Assembly: GCF_012396365.1 (NCBI RefSeq)
Contig: NZ_JAAXPG010000027.1
Span: forward strand, 35,464-99,463
Direction: 5' to 3'
DNA length: 64,000 bases
Source of the DNA: Nocardiopsis alborubida
GTDB lineage: Bacteria; Actinomycetota; Actinomycetes; Streptosporangiales; Streptosporangiaceae
Shown here one piece after another: positions 8,607 through 17,162 of the stretch. Below the pieces are notes generated by a model that was not told where the DNA came from, made no database searches, and saw only the letters and a program-made list of their open reading frames with translations. The translations under genes were made by a program, and so were the position numbers. The number at the start of each line of letters is the position of its first letter. The stretch's first letter is position 1.

Positions 8607-9260
8607 GGTGAGGACACGCGCGGTGTGCGCGCCGCGGACGTGTCGCGGCTCGTCCTGCTGCTGCTCTGGGCGGCGTTGCTGGTGTCGGCGCTGCTGTGGG
8701 GCCCCGACCTGGAGACCCTCCAGGCCTGGGTGGAGGACGCCGGAGCGGCCGCCCCGCTGGCCTACCTGAGCGTGTACCTGCTCGGGGTGTTCGCCTTCCT
8801 GCCCCGGCCCGCCCTCAACGCCGCCGCTGGCCTGCTCTTCGGAATGTCCCTGGGCCTGGTCCTGGCCCTGGCCGGTGGGGTGTGCGCGGCCCTGGCCCAG
8901 TTCTCGGTGGCCCGCCACGTGGCGGGCGACGCGGTGGACCGGCGGCTGCCCCAGGGGGCCCGCACCCGGCTGGAGGCCCTGGCGGGCGGGCGCGCCCTCC
9001 TGGCGGTGCTCCAGCTGCGGCTGATCCCGGTCGTCCCCTACCAGGTGGTCAACTACGGCTTCGGGCTGACCCGGATGCGGATGTGGCCCTTCGCGCTGGG
9101 CACCCTCCTGGGCGGGGTGCCCAGCACGGCGGCGCTGGTGCTGGTCGGCGTCGGGGGCACGGACCTGGGTCCGCCGGTGGCCGTGGCCGGGGCGGTGCTC
9201 GCGGTGGTGATCGGCGCGCTGTGGTGGGTGCGCTCGCGCCGCGGGCGGACGCGGGCCTGA
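8604..9260 (+). CDS. TVP38/TMEM64 (DedA-like) membrane protein
   Basis: 218 residues. It has a first helix at about 10-30, then the VTT/TVP38 core: FAFLPRPALNAAAGLLFG near 68 (family: P-x-x-xLxxAAGxLFG), a charged loop, and LRLIPVVPYQVVNYGFGLTRM near 138 (family: R-x-x-P-x-x-P-x-x-xxNY). Members are predicted lipid-handling or scrambling membrane proteins; in bacteria DedA relatives affect membrane potential and lipid carrier recycling. The C-terminal tail is basic (RSRRGRTRA). The gene is monocistronic and leaderless. Confidence in the family is high; its physiological role here is not known. Confidence 0.85.
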   Translation: MGEDTRGVRAADVSRLVLLLLWAALLVSALLWGPDLETLQAWVEDAGAAAPLAYLSVYLLGVFAFLPRPALNAAAGLLFGMSLGLVLALAGGVCAALAQFSVARHVAGDAVDRRLPQGARTRLEALAGGRALLAVLQLRLIPVVPYQVVNYGFGLTRMRMWPFALGTLLGGVPSTAALVLVGVGGTDLGPPVAVAGAVLAVVIGALWWVRSRRGRTRA

Positions 9261-9384
9261 GGCCCGTCCCGGACGCACGGGCCCCCTCGGCGGTCGCGGA
9301 CACCCGCGCTCCTGTGACGGCCGTGCCGCCCGCCGGGTCCGAACCGGTGGCGGTGCCGCTCGTCCGCCGCCACCGGCCCCCGGT

Positions 9385-10695
9385 CTACCCGCCGGATCCC
9401 CCGAAGAGGGCCACCTCGTCGGGCGAGGGGCGGTCCAGCTCGAAGGGCAGGATCTGCCCGCCATCGCTGTCGGTGACCATGGGCTCCTGGAGGAGCTCGG
9501 GCTCCTCACCGGCGTGGTGTTGCACCACCATCACCCCGGCGTAGCCGCTGTGGTCGTTCTCGGTGGCGTTGAACGGCACCAGGCCGGGCCCCGTCCACTC
9601 GTGGGAGTTGAGGGTGGCGAGCAGGCTCTCCCGGGTCAGGTCGGGGCCGGTCTCCATCAGCACCTGGGCGAACAGGACCGCCTGCACCATGCCGTAGACG
9701 GTGGTGTCGGTGAAGGGCGTGCCCTCGTTGTACTGCTCGTGGATCTCCAGGAAGAACTCGGTCCACGGGTCCTCGCGCTGGGCGGCCATCGGCAGGAACG
9801 CGGTGATGATCAGGTCGTCCAGGAAGGCCTCGGGCGGAACGTTCTCGGCCGCCGTGCCCTGCGCGTACTCCTCGATCAGCCCGGTGGCCACCGCCACGTC
9901 GCCGCCGAAGCTGGGCGCCACCCACTGCGGCGTGTAGCCGATCGCGGTGGCCTCCAGGACGGCCAGGGCCAGGAAGGCGGGGATGCAGTGGCAGACGGCG
10001 ACCTCGGCGCCCGACCGCTTGAGCTCCTCGACCTGTCCGGCGAGCTCGGGGACGCCGGGGTCGTAGGACTCCCAGGCCACGATCTCCTCGGTGAGGTACT
10101 GCTCGATCCCCGCGTGGGAGGAGGGGCCCACGTCGTCGTTCTGGTAGAGCAGGCCGACCCGGTCGCCGGGGAAGTTCTCGGCGATGTACTGGCCCTGGAT
10201 CTTGGCCTCCCGGGTGTAGTCGACCTGGAAGCCGTAGCTGTAGGGGTAGACCTGGGGCTGGTCCCAGGCCAGGGCGCCCGAGGAGACGAACAGGTCGGGG
10301 ACGCCCGCCTCGTTGAGCTCCTCGATCACGGCCTCGTGGGTGGGGGTGCCCAGGCCGCCGAGCATGGCGAAGATCTCCTGGTCGTCGATGAGGCTGCGGG
10401 TGGCCTCCATGGTCTGCGCGGGGTCGAACGCGTCGTCCTGGACCTGGTACTCGATCCGGCGGCCGTGGATGCCGCCGTTGTCGTTGATGTAGTCGAACAC
10501 GGCGCGGGCGCCGGTGGAGACGTGGCGGAAACCCGGGGAGGCCGCCCCGGTGAGCGGCTGGTGGGTGCCGATGACGACGGCGTCGTCCGTCACTCCGCGG
10601 GTGTCGGCTCTGTCGGAGCCGTCCGTGCCGCTGGAACAGGAGGTGAGGAGAACCGTGACGGCCAGCGTCGAGGAGAGGATTCTCAGTGGTCGCAT
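9385..10695 (-). CDS. Periplasmic-binding lipoprotein of the Leu/amide type (Peripla_BP_6), orphan
   Basis: 436 residues with a lipoprotein signal: basic MRPLR, a hydrophobic stretch and LLTSCSSG (lipidated Cys near 20). The mature part is a type I binding fold: GVTDDAVVIGTHQPLTG at the start, NDNGGIHGRRIEYQVQDDAFDP near 75, VAVCHCIPAF in the middle and YGMVQAVLFAQ near 345. Such proteins deliver branched-chain amino acids, amides or aromatic compounds to an ABC permease. No permease or ATPase gene lies beside it, so it either serves a remote transporter or senses ligand. An unusual Cys-His-Cys sits in the hinge region. Ribosome site AGGACA precedes the ATG. The ligand is unknown. Confidence 0.85.
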   Translation of the reverse strand: MRPLRILSSTLAVTVLLTSCSSGTDGSDRADTRGVTDDAVVIGTHQPLTGAASPGFRHVSTGARAVFDYINDNGGIHGRRIEYQVQDDAFDPAQTMEATRSLIDDQEIFAMLGGLGTPTHEAVIEELNEAGVPDLFVSSGALAWDQPQVYPYSYGFQVDYTREAKIQGQYIAENFPGDRVGLLYQNDDVGPSSHAGIEQYLTEEIVAWESYDPGVPELAGQVEELKRSGAEVAVCHCIPAFLALAVLEATAIGYTPQWVAPSFGGDVAVATGLIEEYAQGTAAENVPPEAFLDDLIITAFLPMAAQREDPWTEFFLEIHEQYNEGTPFTDTTVYGMVQAVLFAQVLMETGPDLTRESLLATLNSHEWTGPGLVPFNATENDHSGYAGVMVVQHHAGEEPELLQEPMVTDSDGGQILPFELDRPSPDEVALFGGSGG

Positions 10696-10907
10696 GATGG
10701 TGTCCTGGACTCGGTCGTGCCTTCGCGGAACGGGCGGGGCGGGGCCCGTGGGGGAGGTACGTGTCTGCGGAGCGGACTGCGGGGGTACGTCTACTCACCA
10801 GTACGTTACTTGCGGGTAAACACTCTACGCGTGTCACCCGACCGCTCAAACCGACCGGTCGTCATGTGACGTGTGTCCAGGTGGGAGGGCATGGGGGTGT
10901 GTCCGGG

Positions 10908-11930
10908 TCAGCCGTTGAGCGCCCCCGGCGCGCGTCCGCCGCACCGCTCGTTCGGCGCACGGCCGATGCCGGACGCGGAGCCGTCCGCGGCCTGCGCGGC
11001 GGACCCGGCGGCGCCCGGGGGCACTGGGGGCAGGGTGCGGGACGGGCCGCGCAGGATCTCGCGGGCCAGCCGCGCGATGGTGTCGGAGGCCTGCTGGATC
11101 GGGCTGTCGCGCCGCCAGACCAACAGGTGGCGCAGCTGGATGGGCGCGCCCTCCAAGGGGCGTATCACCACGTCCGGACCGGTGTCGAAGTCCGACTGGC
11201 ACGGCGCGACCGCACGGCGGTCGGCGATGAGGTCGCGGATCTCGGAGCGGTCGTAGAGCCGGTAGGGCACCTCGGGGGTGAACCCGGCCCGCTGGCAGGC
11301 CAGGTAGAAGCACTCCGGCCAGCCGGTGCCGTCCGGCGGGGTCAGCGCCCACGGGGACCCCTCCAGGTCGCCCAGCCGGACCAGGGGCCGGTCCGCCTGG
11401 GGGTGGCCGGCCCACAGCGCCACGTGCAGCGGCTCCACCGAGAGCATCGCCCAGGACAGGGGGCCGTCCGTGGACAGGTCGCGGTCCACGTAGTCGATCG
11501 TGGTCCCCAGGTCCAGGCGGCCCGCGCGGACCAGGTCGGTGACCAGCTTGGGGGAGTACTCCGTGCGCACGTGGACCGGCACGTTCGGGAAGACCTCGGG
11601 CATGCGGGCCGACAGCTCCAGCGTCAGTGGCCCGACCCCGCCCACGCGCAGCGTGGTGGGGGAGGCCCCGCGCGCGGTGATGTCGTGCAGCAGGTCGTCC
11701 ATGGACAGCAGGACCGAGCGGGCGCGCACCAGCACGAAGTCGCCCAGCTCGGTGGGACGGACCCCCGAACGTCCGCGGTGGAACAGCGCACCGCCGACCT
11801 CGCGCTCGATCCGCTGGAGCTGTGTGGTCAGTGCGGGCTGGGAGGTGGAGAGCGCGGCGGCCGCCTTGGTCACACTGCCGGTGTCGGCCAGGAGGCAGAT
11901 GGTGCGCAGGTGGCGGAGTTCGAGGTCCAT
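10908..11930 (-). CDS. LysR-type transcriptional regulator
   Basis: 340 residues. The N-terminal winged helix reads MDLELRHLRTICLLADTGSVTKAAAALSTSQPALT by its start and recognition region, a classical LysR HTH, followed by a substrate-binding domain up to about residue 290. The last 45 residues are Gly/Ala/Pro-rich and likely disordered. It is transcribed divergently from the acyl-CoA dehydrogenase at 12151, with 220 bases between them, so that gene is the natural regulatory target, although the palindrome there (12098-12115) is not a classical T-N11-A LysR site. The start is leaderless: TAGATT ends six bases before the ATG. Confidence 0.88.
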   Translation of the reverse strand: MDLELRHLRTICLLADTGSVTKAAAALSTSQPALTTQLQRIEREVGGALFHRGRSGVRPTELGDFVLVRARSVLLSMDDLLHDITARGASPTTLRVGGVGPLTLELSARMPEVFPNVPVHVRTEYSPKLVTDLVRAGRLDLGTTIDYVDRDLSTDGPLSWAMLSVEPLHVALWAGHPQADRPLVRLGDLEGSPWALTPPDGTGWPECFYLACQRAGFTPEVPYRLYDRSEIRDLIADRRAVAPCQSDFDTGPDVVIRPLEGAPIQLRHLLVWRRDSPIQQASDTIARLAREILRGPSRTLPPVPPGAAGSAAQAADGSASGIGRAPNERCGGRAPGALNG

Positions 11931-12095
11931 GCGTGGAATCTAGGACGAGGAGGGGGCTCGTGTACAGACGTGTTGTCGCCGCGGGCGCGGCGGCCCGCCC
12001 CGTCTAACGGAACGGCGACCAGGGTGGTGCGCTGTCCAAGGGAACGGAGTGCCGGGCGCATCCGGCTTGTGGAGCGGGGGTGCCGTGCGTCACCA

Positions 12096-12115
12096 TATAG
12101 TTGGACGTCCTACTA
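12096..12115 (+). promoter_or_regulatory. Palindromic operator over a -10 box, upstream of acyl-CoA dehydrogenase
   Basis: TAGTTGGACGTCCTACTA (12098-12115) is an 18-bp inverted repeat with one mismatched pair in nine. It overlaps a TATAGT -10-like sequence (12096-12101). The dyad looks like a repressor site of the TetR/GntR size class. The cognate protein is not identified; the divergent LysR is one candidate. Confidence 0.5.
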
Positions 12116-12150
12116 GGTGTCCACATGTCGGACAGGCGCGGGAGAGGTTC

Positions 12151-13308
12151 ATGACGGTCGCACGTACGCTGCACACCCCCGAGGCGGAGCAGCTCCTGGA
12201 ACTGACCCGGGAGATCGTGGACAAGGAGCTCACCCCGCGGGCCGCCGGGGACGAGGAGGGCGGCCTGTTCCCGCGCGAGGTCTTCCGCGTGCTCGGCGGC
12301 GCCGGACTGCTCGGCCTGCCCTACCCCGGCCGGTACGGCGGCGGGGACCAGCCCTACGAGGTCTACCTCCAGGTGGTGGAGGAGCTGGCCCGGGGCTGGC
12401 TCGCGGTCGGCCTGGGCGTGAGCGTGCACACCCTGTCCTGCTACCCCCTCGCCTCCTTCGGCTCCGAGTCGCAGAAGGAGGCCCACCTGCCCGGCATGCT
12501 CGGCGGCGACCTCCTGGGCGCCTACTGCCTGTCCGAGGCCGCCTCGGGCTCCGACGCCTCCGCCCTGGCCACCCGTGCCGAGGCCGACGGGGACGGCTAC
12601 CGCGTCAACGGAGCCAAGGCCTGGATCACCCACGGCGGCCAGGCCGACTACTACACGCTCTTCGCCCGCACCGGCGCACCCGACTCCGGCGCCCGCGGCA
12701 TCAGCTGCCTCCACGTCCCCGCGGACACCCCCGGCCTGGGTTCGGCGGCCCCCGAACGCAAGATGGGCATGAACTCCTCGATCACCGCCGGGGTCCTCTT
12801 CGACGACGTCCGCCTCGGCGCCGACGCCCTGGTGGGCGAGCGGGACAGGGGTTTCGGCATCGCTCTGTCCGCCCTCGACTCCGGGCGCCTCGGCATCGCC
12901 GCCTGCGCGGTCGGCCTCGCCCAGGCCGCCCTCGACGCCGCCGTGGACTACTCCCGCGAACGCCGCCAGTTCGGCAGCGCGATCGGCGACTTCCAGGGTG
13001 TGGGCTTCATGCTCGCCGACATGGCCACCCAGGTCGCCGCCTCCCGCGAGCTCTGCCTGTCCGCCGCCCGCCTGCGCGACGCCGGGCGCCCCTTCGGCAA
13101 GCAGGCCGCCATGGCCAAGCTCCTGGCCACCGACACCGCCATGAGGGTCACCACCGACGCCGTGCAGGTCTTCGGCGGCTACGGCTACACCCGCGACTTT
13201 TCCGTCGAGCGCTACATGCGCGAGGCCAAGGTGCTCCAGATCGTGGAGGGCACCAACCAGGTCCAGCGCATGGTCATCAGCCGCCACCTGGCCCGCGAGG
13301 GAGCCTGA
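12151..13308 (+). CDS. Acyl-CoA dehydrogenase
   Basis: 385 residues from ATG 12151 with GGAGAGG upstream. Domains run in family order: helical N-domain, the FAD/substrate sheet with YCLSEAASGSDASAL near 130 and WITHGG near 160, and the C-terminal helical domain with RRQFGSAIGDFQGV near 270. The FAD-binding QVFGGYGYTRDFSVERYMREAK near 335-355 precedes the usual catalytic base position, and VEGTNQVQRMVISRHLA closes the protein (family EGTxxIxxxxIAR). In the short/medium-chain subgroup the catalytic Glu is the E of VEGTN. It oxidises an acyl-CoA to the enoyl-CoA in the cytosol. Chain length or branching preference cannot be judged. It is preceded by a clear palindromic operator. Confidence 0.92.
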   Translation: MTVARTLHTPEAEQLLELTREIVDKELTPRAAGDEEGGLFPREVFRVLGGAGLLGLPYPGRYGGGDQPYEVYLQVVEELARGWLAVGLGVSVHTLSCYPLASFGSESQKEAHLPGMLGGDLLGAYCLSEAASGSDASALATRAEADGDGYRVNGAKAWITHGGQADYYTLFARTGAPDSGARGISCLHVPADTPGLGSAAPERKMGMNSSITAGVLFDDVRLGADALVGERDRGFGIALSALDSGRLGIAACAVGLAQAALDAAVDYSRERRQFGSAIGDFQGVGFMLADMATQVAASRELCLSAARLRDAGRPFGKQAAMAKLLATDTAMRVTTDAVQVFGGYGYTRDFSVERYMREAKVLQIVEGTNQVQRMVISRHLAREGA

Positions 13309-13375
13309 CCGCCTTCCCGCGCGCAGGAGGGCACCGCCGCGCGCACCCGCCGCCCGGCACGCGAGAACGCCTGAG

Positions 13376-13397
13376 GGGGCCGGGGCGGCCCGGCCCC
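13376..13397. terminator. Hairpin between convergent genes
   Basis: A 9-bp perfect GC stem (13376-13384 with 13389-13397, GCGG loop) lies between the converging acyl-CoA dehydrogenase and phosphopantetheinyl transferase genes. There is no T-run; in high-GC actinomycetes such hairpins often still act as terminators. Confidence 0.5.
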
Positions 13398-13441
13398 GGG
13401 AGGTTCCGGTCCTCTCCCGGGAGCCCGGCCGCCCCCGGGCT

Positions 13442-14257
13442 TCAGCCGCCGCCCGGCCGGGAGCGCAGCAGCCTGACGGTCTCCTCGTGGGGACGCAGCT
13501 CCAGCTCCAGCGGCCGGTCGGTCAGCGCCGCCAGCGCGGCACGGTACTCCTCCCCGCCCCGGTCCGAGGCCGCCCCGACCTCCAGGTCCGCCAGCGCCAC
13601 CGCCTCCGGACCCCCGCCGCCCTCCCAGGCCAGCAGTTCGGGGGCGGCGTCCGCCGGGCTCACCAGCACCCGCCGCATCCCGCCGGACAGGCCCAGGCCG
13701 GTCGCCTTCAGCAGCGCCTCCTTGCGGGCCCAGTAGCGGAAGAAGGCGCCGATCCGGTCGGCGGGGGAGAGGCGCTCCCAGGTCCGCTGCTCGGACTCGC
13801 CCAGCGTGTAGCCCGCCAGGCCCTCCAAGTCGCGGGCCGGGGACACGCGTTCCACGTCCACGCCCACGGGCACCCCGCGGGCCAGGGCCAGCACCACCCA
13901 CTCGCCCGAGTGGCTGACGGAGACCTCCCACCCCTCGGCGGGGCCGGAGGGGTGGGGTTTGCCGTGCGGGCCCTGCGCGGAGTCCTCGCCCCGGCTGGCG
14001 CCCGCGCGTTCCTTCTCCTCACAGGAACGGCAGCGTAAGGCGAAGGTCACCTTCTCGGGCGGGCAGTCGGCCCGCTCGGCCAGCAGCAGCCGGGACACCG
14101 CCCGGCCCAGCAGGTGCCGGTCGCGGTCGGCCTGGAGCCGGAAGCGGGCGTTGCGTGACCGTTCCTCCTCGTCCAACAGGCGCAGCAGGCGGTCGTCGGC
14201 GGCTGAGGTGCGTACCCACCACACCTCGGTGGGCAGTGGTGCCGGATCGAGCTTCAT
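13442..14257 (-). CDS. Sfp-type 4'-phosphopantetheinyl transferase
   Basis: 271 residues from ATG 14257, favoured over the in-frame ATG at 14266 because CACAAT (14270-14265) ends seven bases before it, as at other leaderless genes here. It shows the Sfp motifs: SVSHSGEWVVLAL near 118, VGVDVE near 135 (Mg-binding acidic pair) and FFRYWARKEALLKATGLGL near 170 (family W-x-x-KEA-x-x-K). A CRSC motif plus later histidines lies in a mid-protein insert, a feature seen in several actinomycete Sfp proteins and possibly metal-binding. The enzyme transfers phosphopantetheine from CoA to carrier domains of polyketide, peptide or fatty acid synthases. No such synthase lies in the window, so it is likely the genome's general activator. 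Confidence 0.9.
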   Translation of the reverse strand: MKLDPAPLPTEVWWVRTSAADDRLLRLLDEEERSRNARFRLQADRDRHLLGRAVSRLLLAERADCPPEKVTFALRCRSCEEKERAGASRGEDSAQGPHGKPHPSGPAEGWEVSVSHSGEWVVLALARGVPVGVDVERVSPARDLEGLAGYTLGESEQRTWERLSPADRIGAFFRYWARKEALLKATGLGLSGGMRRVLVSPADAAPELLAWEGGGGPEAVALADLEVGAASDRGGEEYRAALAALTDRPLELELRPHEETVRLLRSRPGGG

Positions 14258-14270
14258 GTCCCCCATTGTG
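14258..14270 (-). promoter_or_regulatory. -10 element of a leaderless start
   Basis: On the minus strand CACAAT (14270-14265) is followed by seven bases and ATG 14257. The element decides the start of the phosphopantetheinyl transferase. Confidence 0.45.
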
Positions 14271-14360
14271 TCCCGATCTTCCCCGCGTTCGGTGGTGTGA
14301 GGTCAACCCAAACCGGGAATTCGGTTATTGGCAGGTCAGCCCGTCCCCTGGGAGGCCCAG

Positions 14361-14588
14361 ATGTCTGTCGTGGTACTGCTCGGCGCGGGAGCGCTCGTCG
14401 GTCTGGTGGCGCTCACGGTGATCGTCGTCGTCACCCTTCTGCGGGAGGGGCCCCAGACTCCCGAGGAGGAGGCCGCCGCGGAGGCCGAGGGGCCCGAAAC
14501 CGCCTCCGGGAGGATTCCGGAGCAGTCGGTGCCCGAGGACGCCGTCCGGCCCGGACGGGTTCCCACCGCCGACGGGTCCGTAGTCTAG
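14361..14588 (+). CDS. Small single-pass membrane protein, unknown
   Basis: 75 residues starting ATG 14361 after GGGAGG. One strong membrane helix (about residues 3-26, Val/Leu/Ala-rich) is followed by an acidic, Glu/Ala/Pro-rich cytosolic or extracellular tail. Third codon positions are GC-rich throughout, which supports real coding. It sits 52 bases before the DeoR regulator on the same strand and might be co-transcribed. No family is recognised. Confidence 0.55.
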   Translation: MSVVVLLGAGALVGLVALTVIVVVTLLREGPQTPEEEAAAEAEGPETASGRIPEQSVPEDAVRPGRVPTADGSVV

Positions 14589-14640
14589 GGAGTCGCGCGG
14601 GACCGTGGCCCGTGCCCGAACAGAGCACGGAAGTGGGTCC

Positions 14641-15447
14641 ATGGCCGAGGAGAACCGTCCGGCGTTCGCCGCCGACCGCCGGGAGCGCATTCTCGAACTC
14701 GTGCGCGCCAACGGCACCATGTCCCTGCGCGACATCGCCGTCAAGGTCCGCGCCTCGGAGGTCACCATCCGCCGCGACGTGCGCGCGCTGGAGACCGAGG
14801 GGCTGGTCGACCGCCGCCGGGGCGGGGTCGCCCTGCCCGGAAGGATCGGCCACGAGCAGAGCTACTCCGGCAAGAGCGGCCAGTGCGCCGCGGAGAAGGC
14901 CGCCATCGCCATCGCGGCCGCCCGCCTGGTCCGCCCCGGTGACGCCGTCACCATCGGTCCCGGCAGCACCGCCGAGGCCTTCGCCCGCGCGCTCCTCACC
15001 CGCACCGACCTGACCGTGGTCACCAACTCCCTGCGCGTCGCCGACGTCCTGGCCGGTGCCGCCGGTGTCGAGGTGGTCGTGACCGGCGGCACCCTGCACG
15101 GCCCCATCCGGGCCCTGGTCGGGGCCGCGGCGGAGGAGAGCCTGGCCGGGCTGCGCGTCAACCGGGCCTTCCTCTCGGGCAACGGGGTCAGCGCCGACCG
15201 CGGCCTGAGCACCCCCAACCCGGCCGTGGCCAGCGTGGACCGTGCCCTGGCCGCCTGCGCCGAGGAGACCATCGTCCTGGCCGACCACACCAAGATCGGC
15301 GCCGACACCATGGTGCCCACCGTCGCCCCCGAGGAGATCGCCCACCTGGTCACCGACAGCAGCGCCGACCCCGAGGTGCTGATGACCCTGGAGGAGACGG
15401 GCGCCCTCGTCCACGTCGCGGTGGTCGCCCAGGAGCGGGGGCAGTGA
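14641..15447 (+). CDS. DeoR-family transcriptional regulator
   Basis: 268 residues. The N-terminal winged helix contains RRERILELVRANGTMSLRDIAVKV and ASEVTIRRDVRALETEGLVDRRRGG, the DeoR signature at residues 15-65. The rest is the DeoR C-terminal sensor, an isomerase-like fold with GPGSTAEAFARAL near 105, VVTGGTLHG near 150 and LADHTKIG near 218, which in this family binds a sugar phosphate. These are usually repressors released by phosphorylated sugar or nucleoside intermediates. No sugar operon is adjacent, so the target is unclear; the hairpin between this gene and the glycosyltransferase might be an operator. Confidence 0.88.
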   Translation: MAEENRPAFAADRRERILELVRANGTMSLRDIAVKVRASEVTIRRDVRALETEGLVDRRRGGVALPGRIGHEQSYSGKSGQCAAEKAAIAIAAARLVRPGDAVTIGPGSTAEAFARALLTRTDLTVVTNSLRVADVLAGAAGVEVVVTGGTLHGPIRALVGAAAEESLAGLRVNRAFLSGNGVSADRGLSTPNPAVASVDRALAACAEETIVLADHTKIGADTMVPTVAPEEIAHLVTDSSADPEVLMTLEETGALVHVAVVAQERGQ

Positions 15448-15466
15448 GGGAGGACAAAGGGGAACT

Positions 15467-15488
15467 TTTCCTCTGCGAACAGAGGAAA
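15467..15488. promoter_or_regulatory. Perfect 9-bp inverted repeat with CGAA loop after deoR-like gene
   Basis: TTTCCTCTG (15467-15475), loop CGAA, CAGAGGAAA (15480-15488). It is much less GC-rich than the surroundings and lacks a T-run. It could be an operator (for example for the DeoR protein upstream), or an mRNA hairpin before the glycosyltransferase start at 15578. The choice is open. Confidence 0.4.
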
Positions 15489-15577
15489 GGACCGCGTACC
15501 CTACCGTTCACACGCGTATCCCGCGTACGCTCCGCCCGTCCCGCACCACCCGTCCGATCCCGCAGGAGCCGCCGCGC

Positions 15578-16396
15578 ATGTCCTCCCAGCCGACTCCCCA
15601 GCAGCCGTCCTCCCCTCCCGTGCGCGTCACCCCCGAACCCGTGGCGCTCCCCGCACCGTGGGCCGAGTCCCGGGTGACGGTGGTCGTGCCCACCTACAAC
15701 GAGGCGGACAACCTCCCCGTGCTGGTGGGCCGGCTCATGGCCCTGGACCTGCCGCGGCTGCGGGTGGTGGTCGTGGACGACGGCTCCCCCGACGGCACCG
15801 GAGAGGTCGCCGACAAGCTCGCGGTCGAGTCCGCCGGACGCGTCGGCGTCGTCCACCGCACCAGCAAGGACGGTCTGGGGCGCGCCTACGTCGCGGGCAT
15901 GACCCGCGCCCTGGAGGAGGGCGCCGACTACGTGGTGCAGATGGACGCCGACCTCAGCCACCCCGTGGGTTACGTGCCCCAGCTGCTCGGCACCCTGCAC
16001 GCCACCAACGCGGGCGTGGTGATCGGCAGCCGCTACGTCTCCGGCGGCAGCCTGTCCGAGCAGTGGAACCTCAGCCGCCGCCTCCTGAGCGGCTGGGCCA
16101 ACACCTACGTCAAGACCGTGCTGTCCATCCCGATCCGCGACGTCACCGCGGGCTTCAAGATCTGGCGGGCCTCGGCGCTGCGCGTCCTGGACCTGCCCGG
16201 CATCGAGAGCACCGGCTACGCCTTCCAGGTGGAGATGCACTACCGGGCCTACCGGCGCGGGCAGAAGATGGTGGAGATCCCCATCCACTTCGAGGACCGC
16301 GTGGTGGGCCAGAGCAAGCTCGACGGCTCCGTCGCTCTGGAGGCCGCCCTGCGCCCGCTGCTGCTGCGCCGTGCCGAGCGCGCCCGCCGCCGGTAG
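15578..16396 (+). CDS. GT2 polyprenol-phosphate mannosyltransferase (DPM1/Ppm1-like)
   Basis: 272 residues from ATG 15578 (AGGAG upstream). After a Pro/Ser-rich 35-residue N-terminus comes the GT-A fold: VVVPTYNEADNLPVLV (residue 35), VVVVDDGSPDGTG (62), and QMDADLSHP near 122, the DxD metal site. RDVTAGFKIWR near 190 matches the conserved DxTsGF motif of dolichol-phosphate mannose synthases. There are no C-terminal membrane helices, so it is the DPM1-like soluble class, probably membrane-associated. It would transfer mannose from GDP-mannose to polyprenyl phosphate, feeding protein O-mannosylation or lipoglycans. Its acyltransferase partner (Ppm2/Lnt) is not adjacent. Confidence 0.85.
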   Translation: MSSQPTPQQPSSPPVRVTPEPVALPAPWAESRVTVVVPTYNEADNLPVLVGRLMALDLPRLRVVVVDDGSPDGTGEVADKLAVESAGRVGVVHRTSKDGLGRAYVAGMTRALEEGADYVVQMDADLSHPVGYVPQLLGTLHATNAGVVIGSRYVSGGSLSEQWNLSRRLLSGWANTYVKTVLSIPIRDVTAGFKIWRASALRVLDLPGIESTGYAFQVEMHYRAYRRGQKMVEIPIHFEDRVVGQSKLDGSVALEAALRPLLLRRAERARRR

Positions 16397-16506
16397 CGGG
16401 TCCCGCCGCGCGGACGCCCCCGGTCCGCCCCGCCGCCCCGTGCTCCCGCGGGTGACATAGGTACGCCGGTTTGGGGCACGGGACTAACGAGGGAAAGGGG
16501 GCGAAC

Positions 16507-16959
16507 ATGACTGAAGAGCCCTATGACGTGGACACCGACATGGGGGACGACCCCGAACTGAGCAAGGCCGTCGCCCGGGAGCGGCGGATCGAGGCCGACT
16601 ACGACATCCAGGAGTACGACTTCGAGGACCCCGACATGCCGGGGACCGACAGTTCGGCCGAGCCGCGGGGGATCGACGAGGGGGTGCGCTCCGAGCGCAG
16701 CGACCTCTACCCGCGCGAGAGCTGGGGAGGGGAGACCCGCAGCGCCGAGCAGGAGGCCATGCACGAGGAGTCCGACGACGTCACGCCCGACGTCGACGAG
16801 GGCGCGGCCGTGCGGAGCGAGCACCCCGACAGGCCCTACGAGCATCCGGCGGACACGCCCCACGGCGACCGGGACGACGAGCGCGACCGGACCACCGACA
16901 CGGCGGGCTACGTTCCGGACGCCGAGGACCCCAGGGACACGGGGGCCCCGGACACGTGA
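16507..16959 (+). CDS. Acidic, hydrophilic protein of unknown function
   Basis: 150 residues from ATG 16507, which has a long purine-rich ribosome site (GAAAGGGGG). Composition is dominated by Asp, Glu and Arg, with repeated short acidic motifs and no hydrophobic segment, so it is probably soluble and largely disordered. It resembles in style the small acidic actinobacterial proteins with DUF5709, with a DEGV-x-SERSDLYPRESWGGET core, but a firm match cannot be claimed. A strong bidirectional terminator follows. No function is assigned. Confidence 0.6.
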   Translation: MTEEPYDVDTDMGDDPELSKAVARERRIEADYDIQEYDFEDPDMPGTDSSAEPRGIDEGVRSERSDLYPRESWGGETRSAEQEAMHEESDDVTPDVDEGAAVRSEHPDRPYEHPADTPHGDRDDERDRTTDTAGYVPDAEDPRDTGAPDT

Positions 16960-17076
16960 GGCACTGCGCCGCCTGAGGGCTGTGCCGCCCGGGACGCGCC
17001 GTCCGAGGCGGGTCACGTGAGGTGCGGCGCCCCGGACGGAGGAAGACCCTGTTCGGCGAGGGGGAGAACGCCGAGA

Positions 17077-17118
17077 GCGCGGGCCCCCTTCCGCCCGGAG
17101 GCGGAAGGGGGCCCGCGC
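17077..17118. terminator. Strong bidirectional terminator
   Basis: A perfect 19-bp GC-rich stem (17077-17095 with 17100-17118) with a CGGA loop, followed by GTTTCCC. It lies between the convergent acidic-protein gene and the ABC permease gene ending at 17163 and can stop transcription from both sides. Confidence 0.75.
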
Positions 17119-17162
17119 GTTTCCCGCTGCGGCGACGCGCGCGCCCGCGGGGCGGCGACGGC

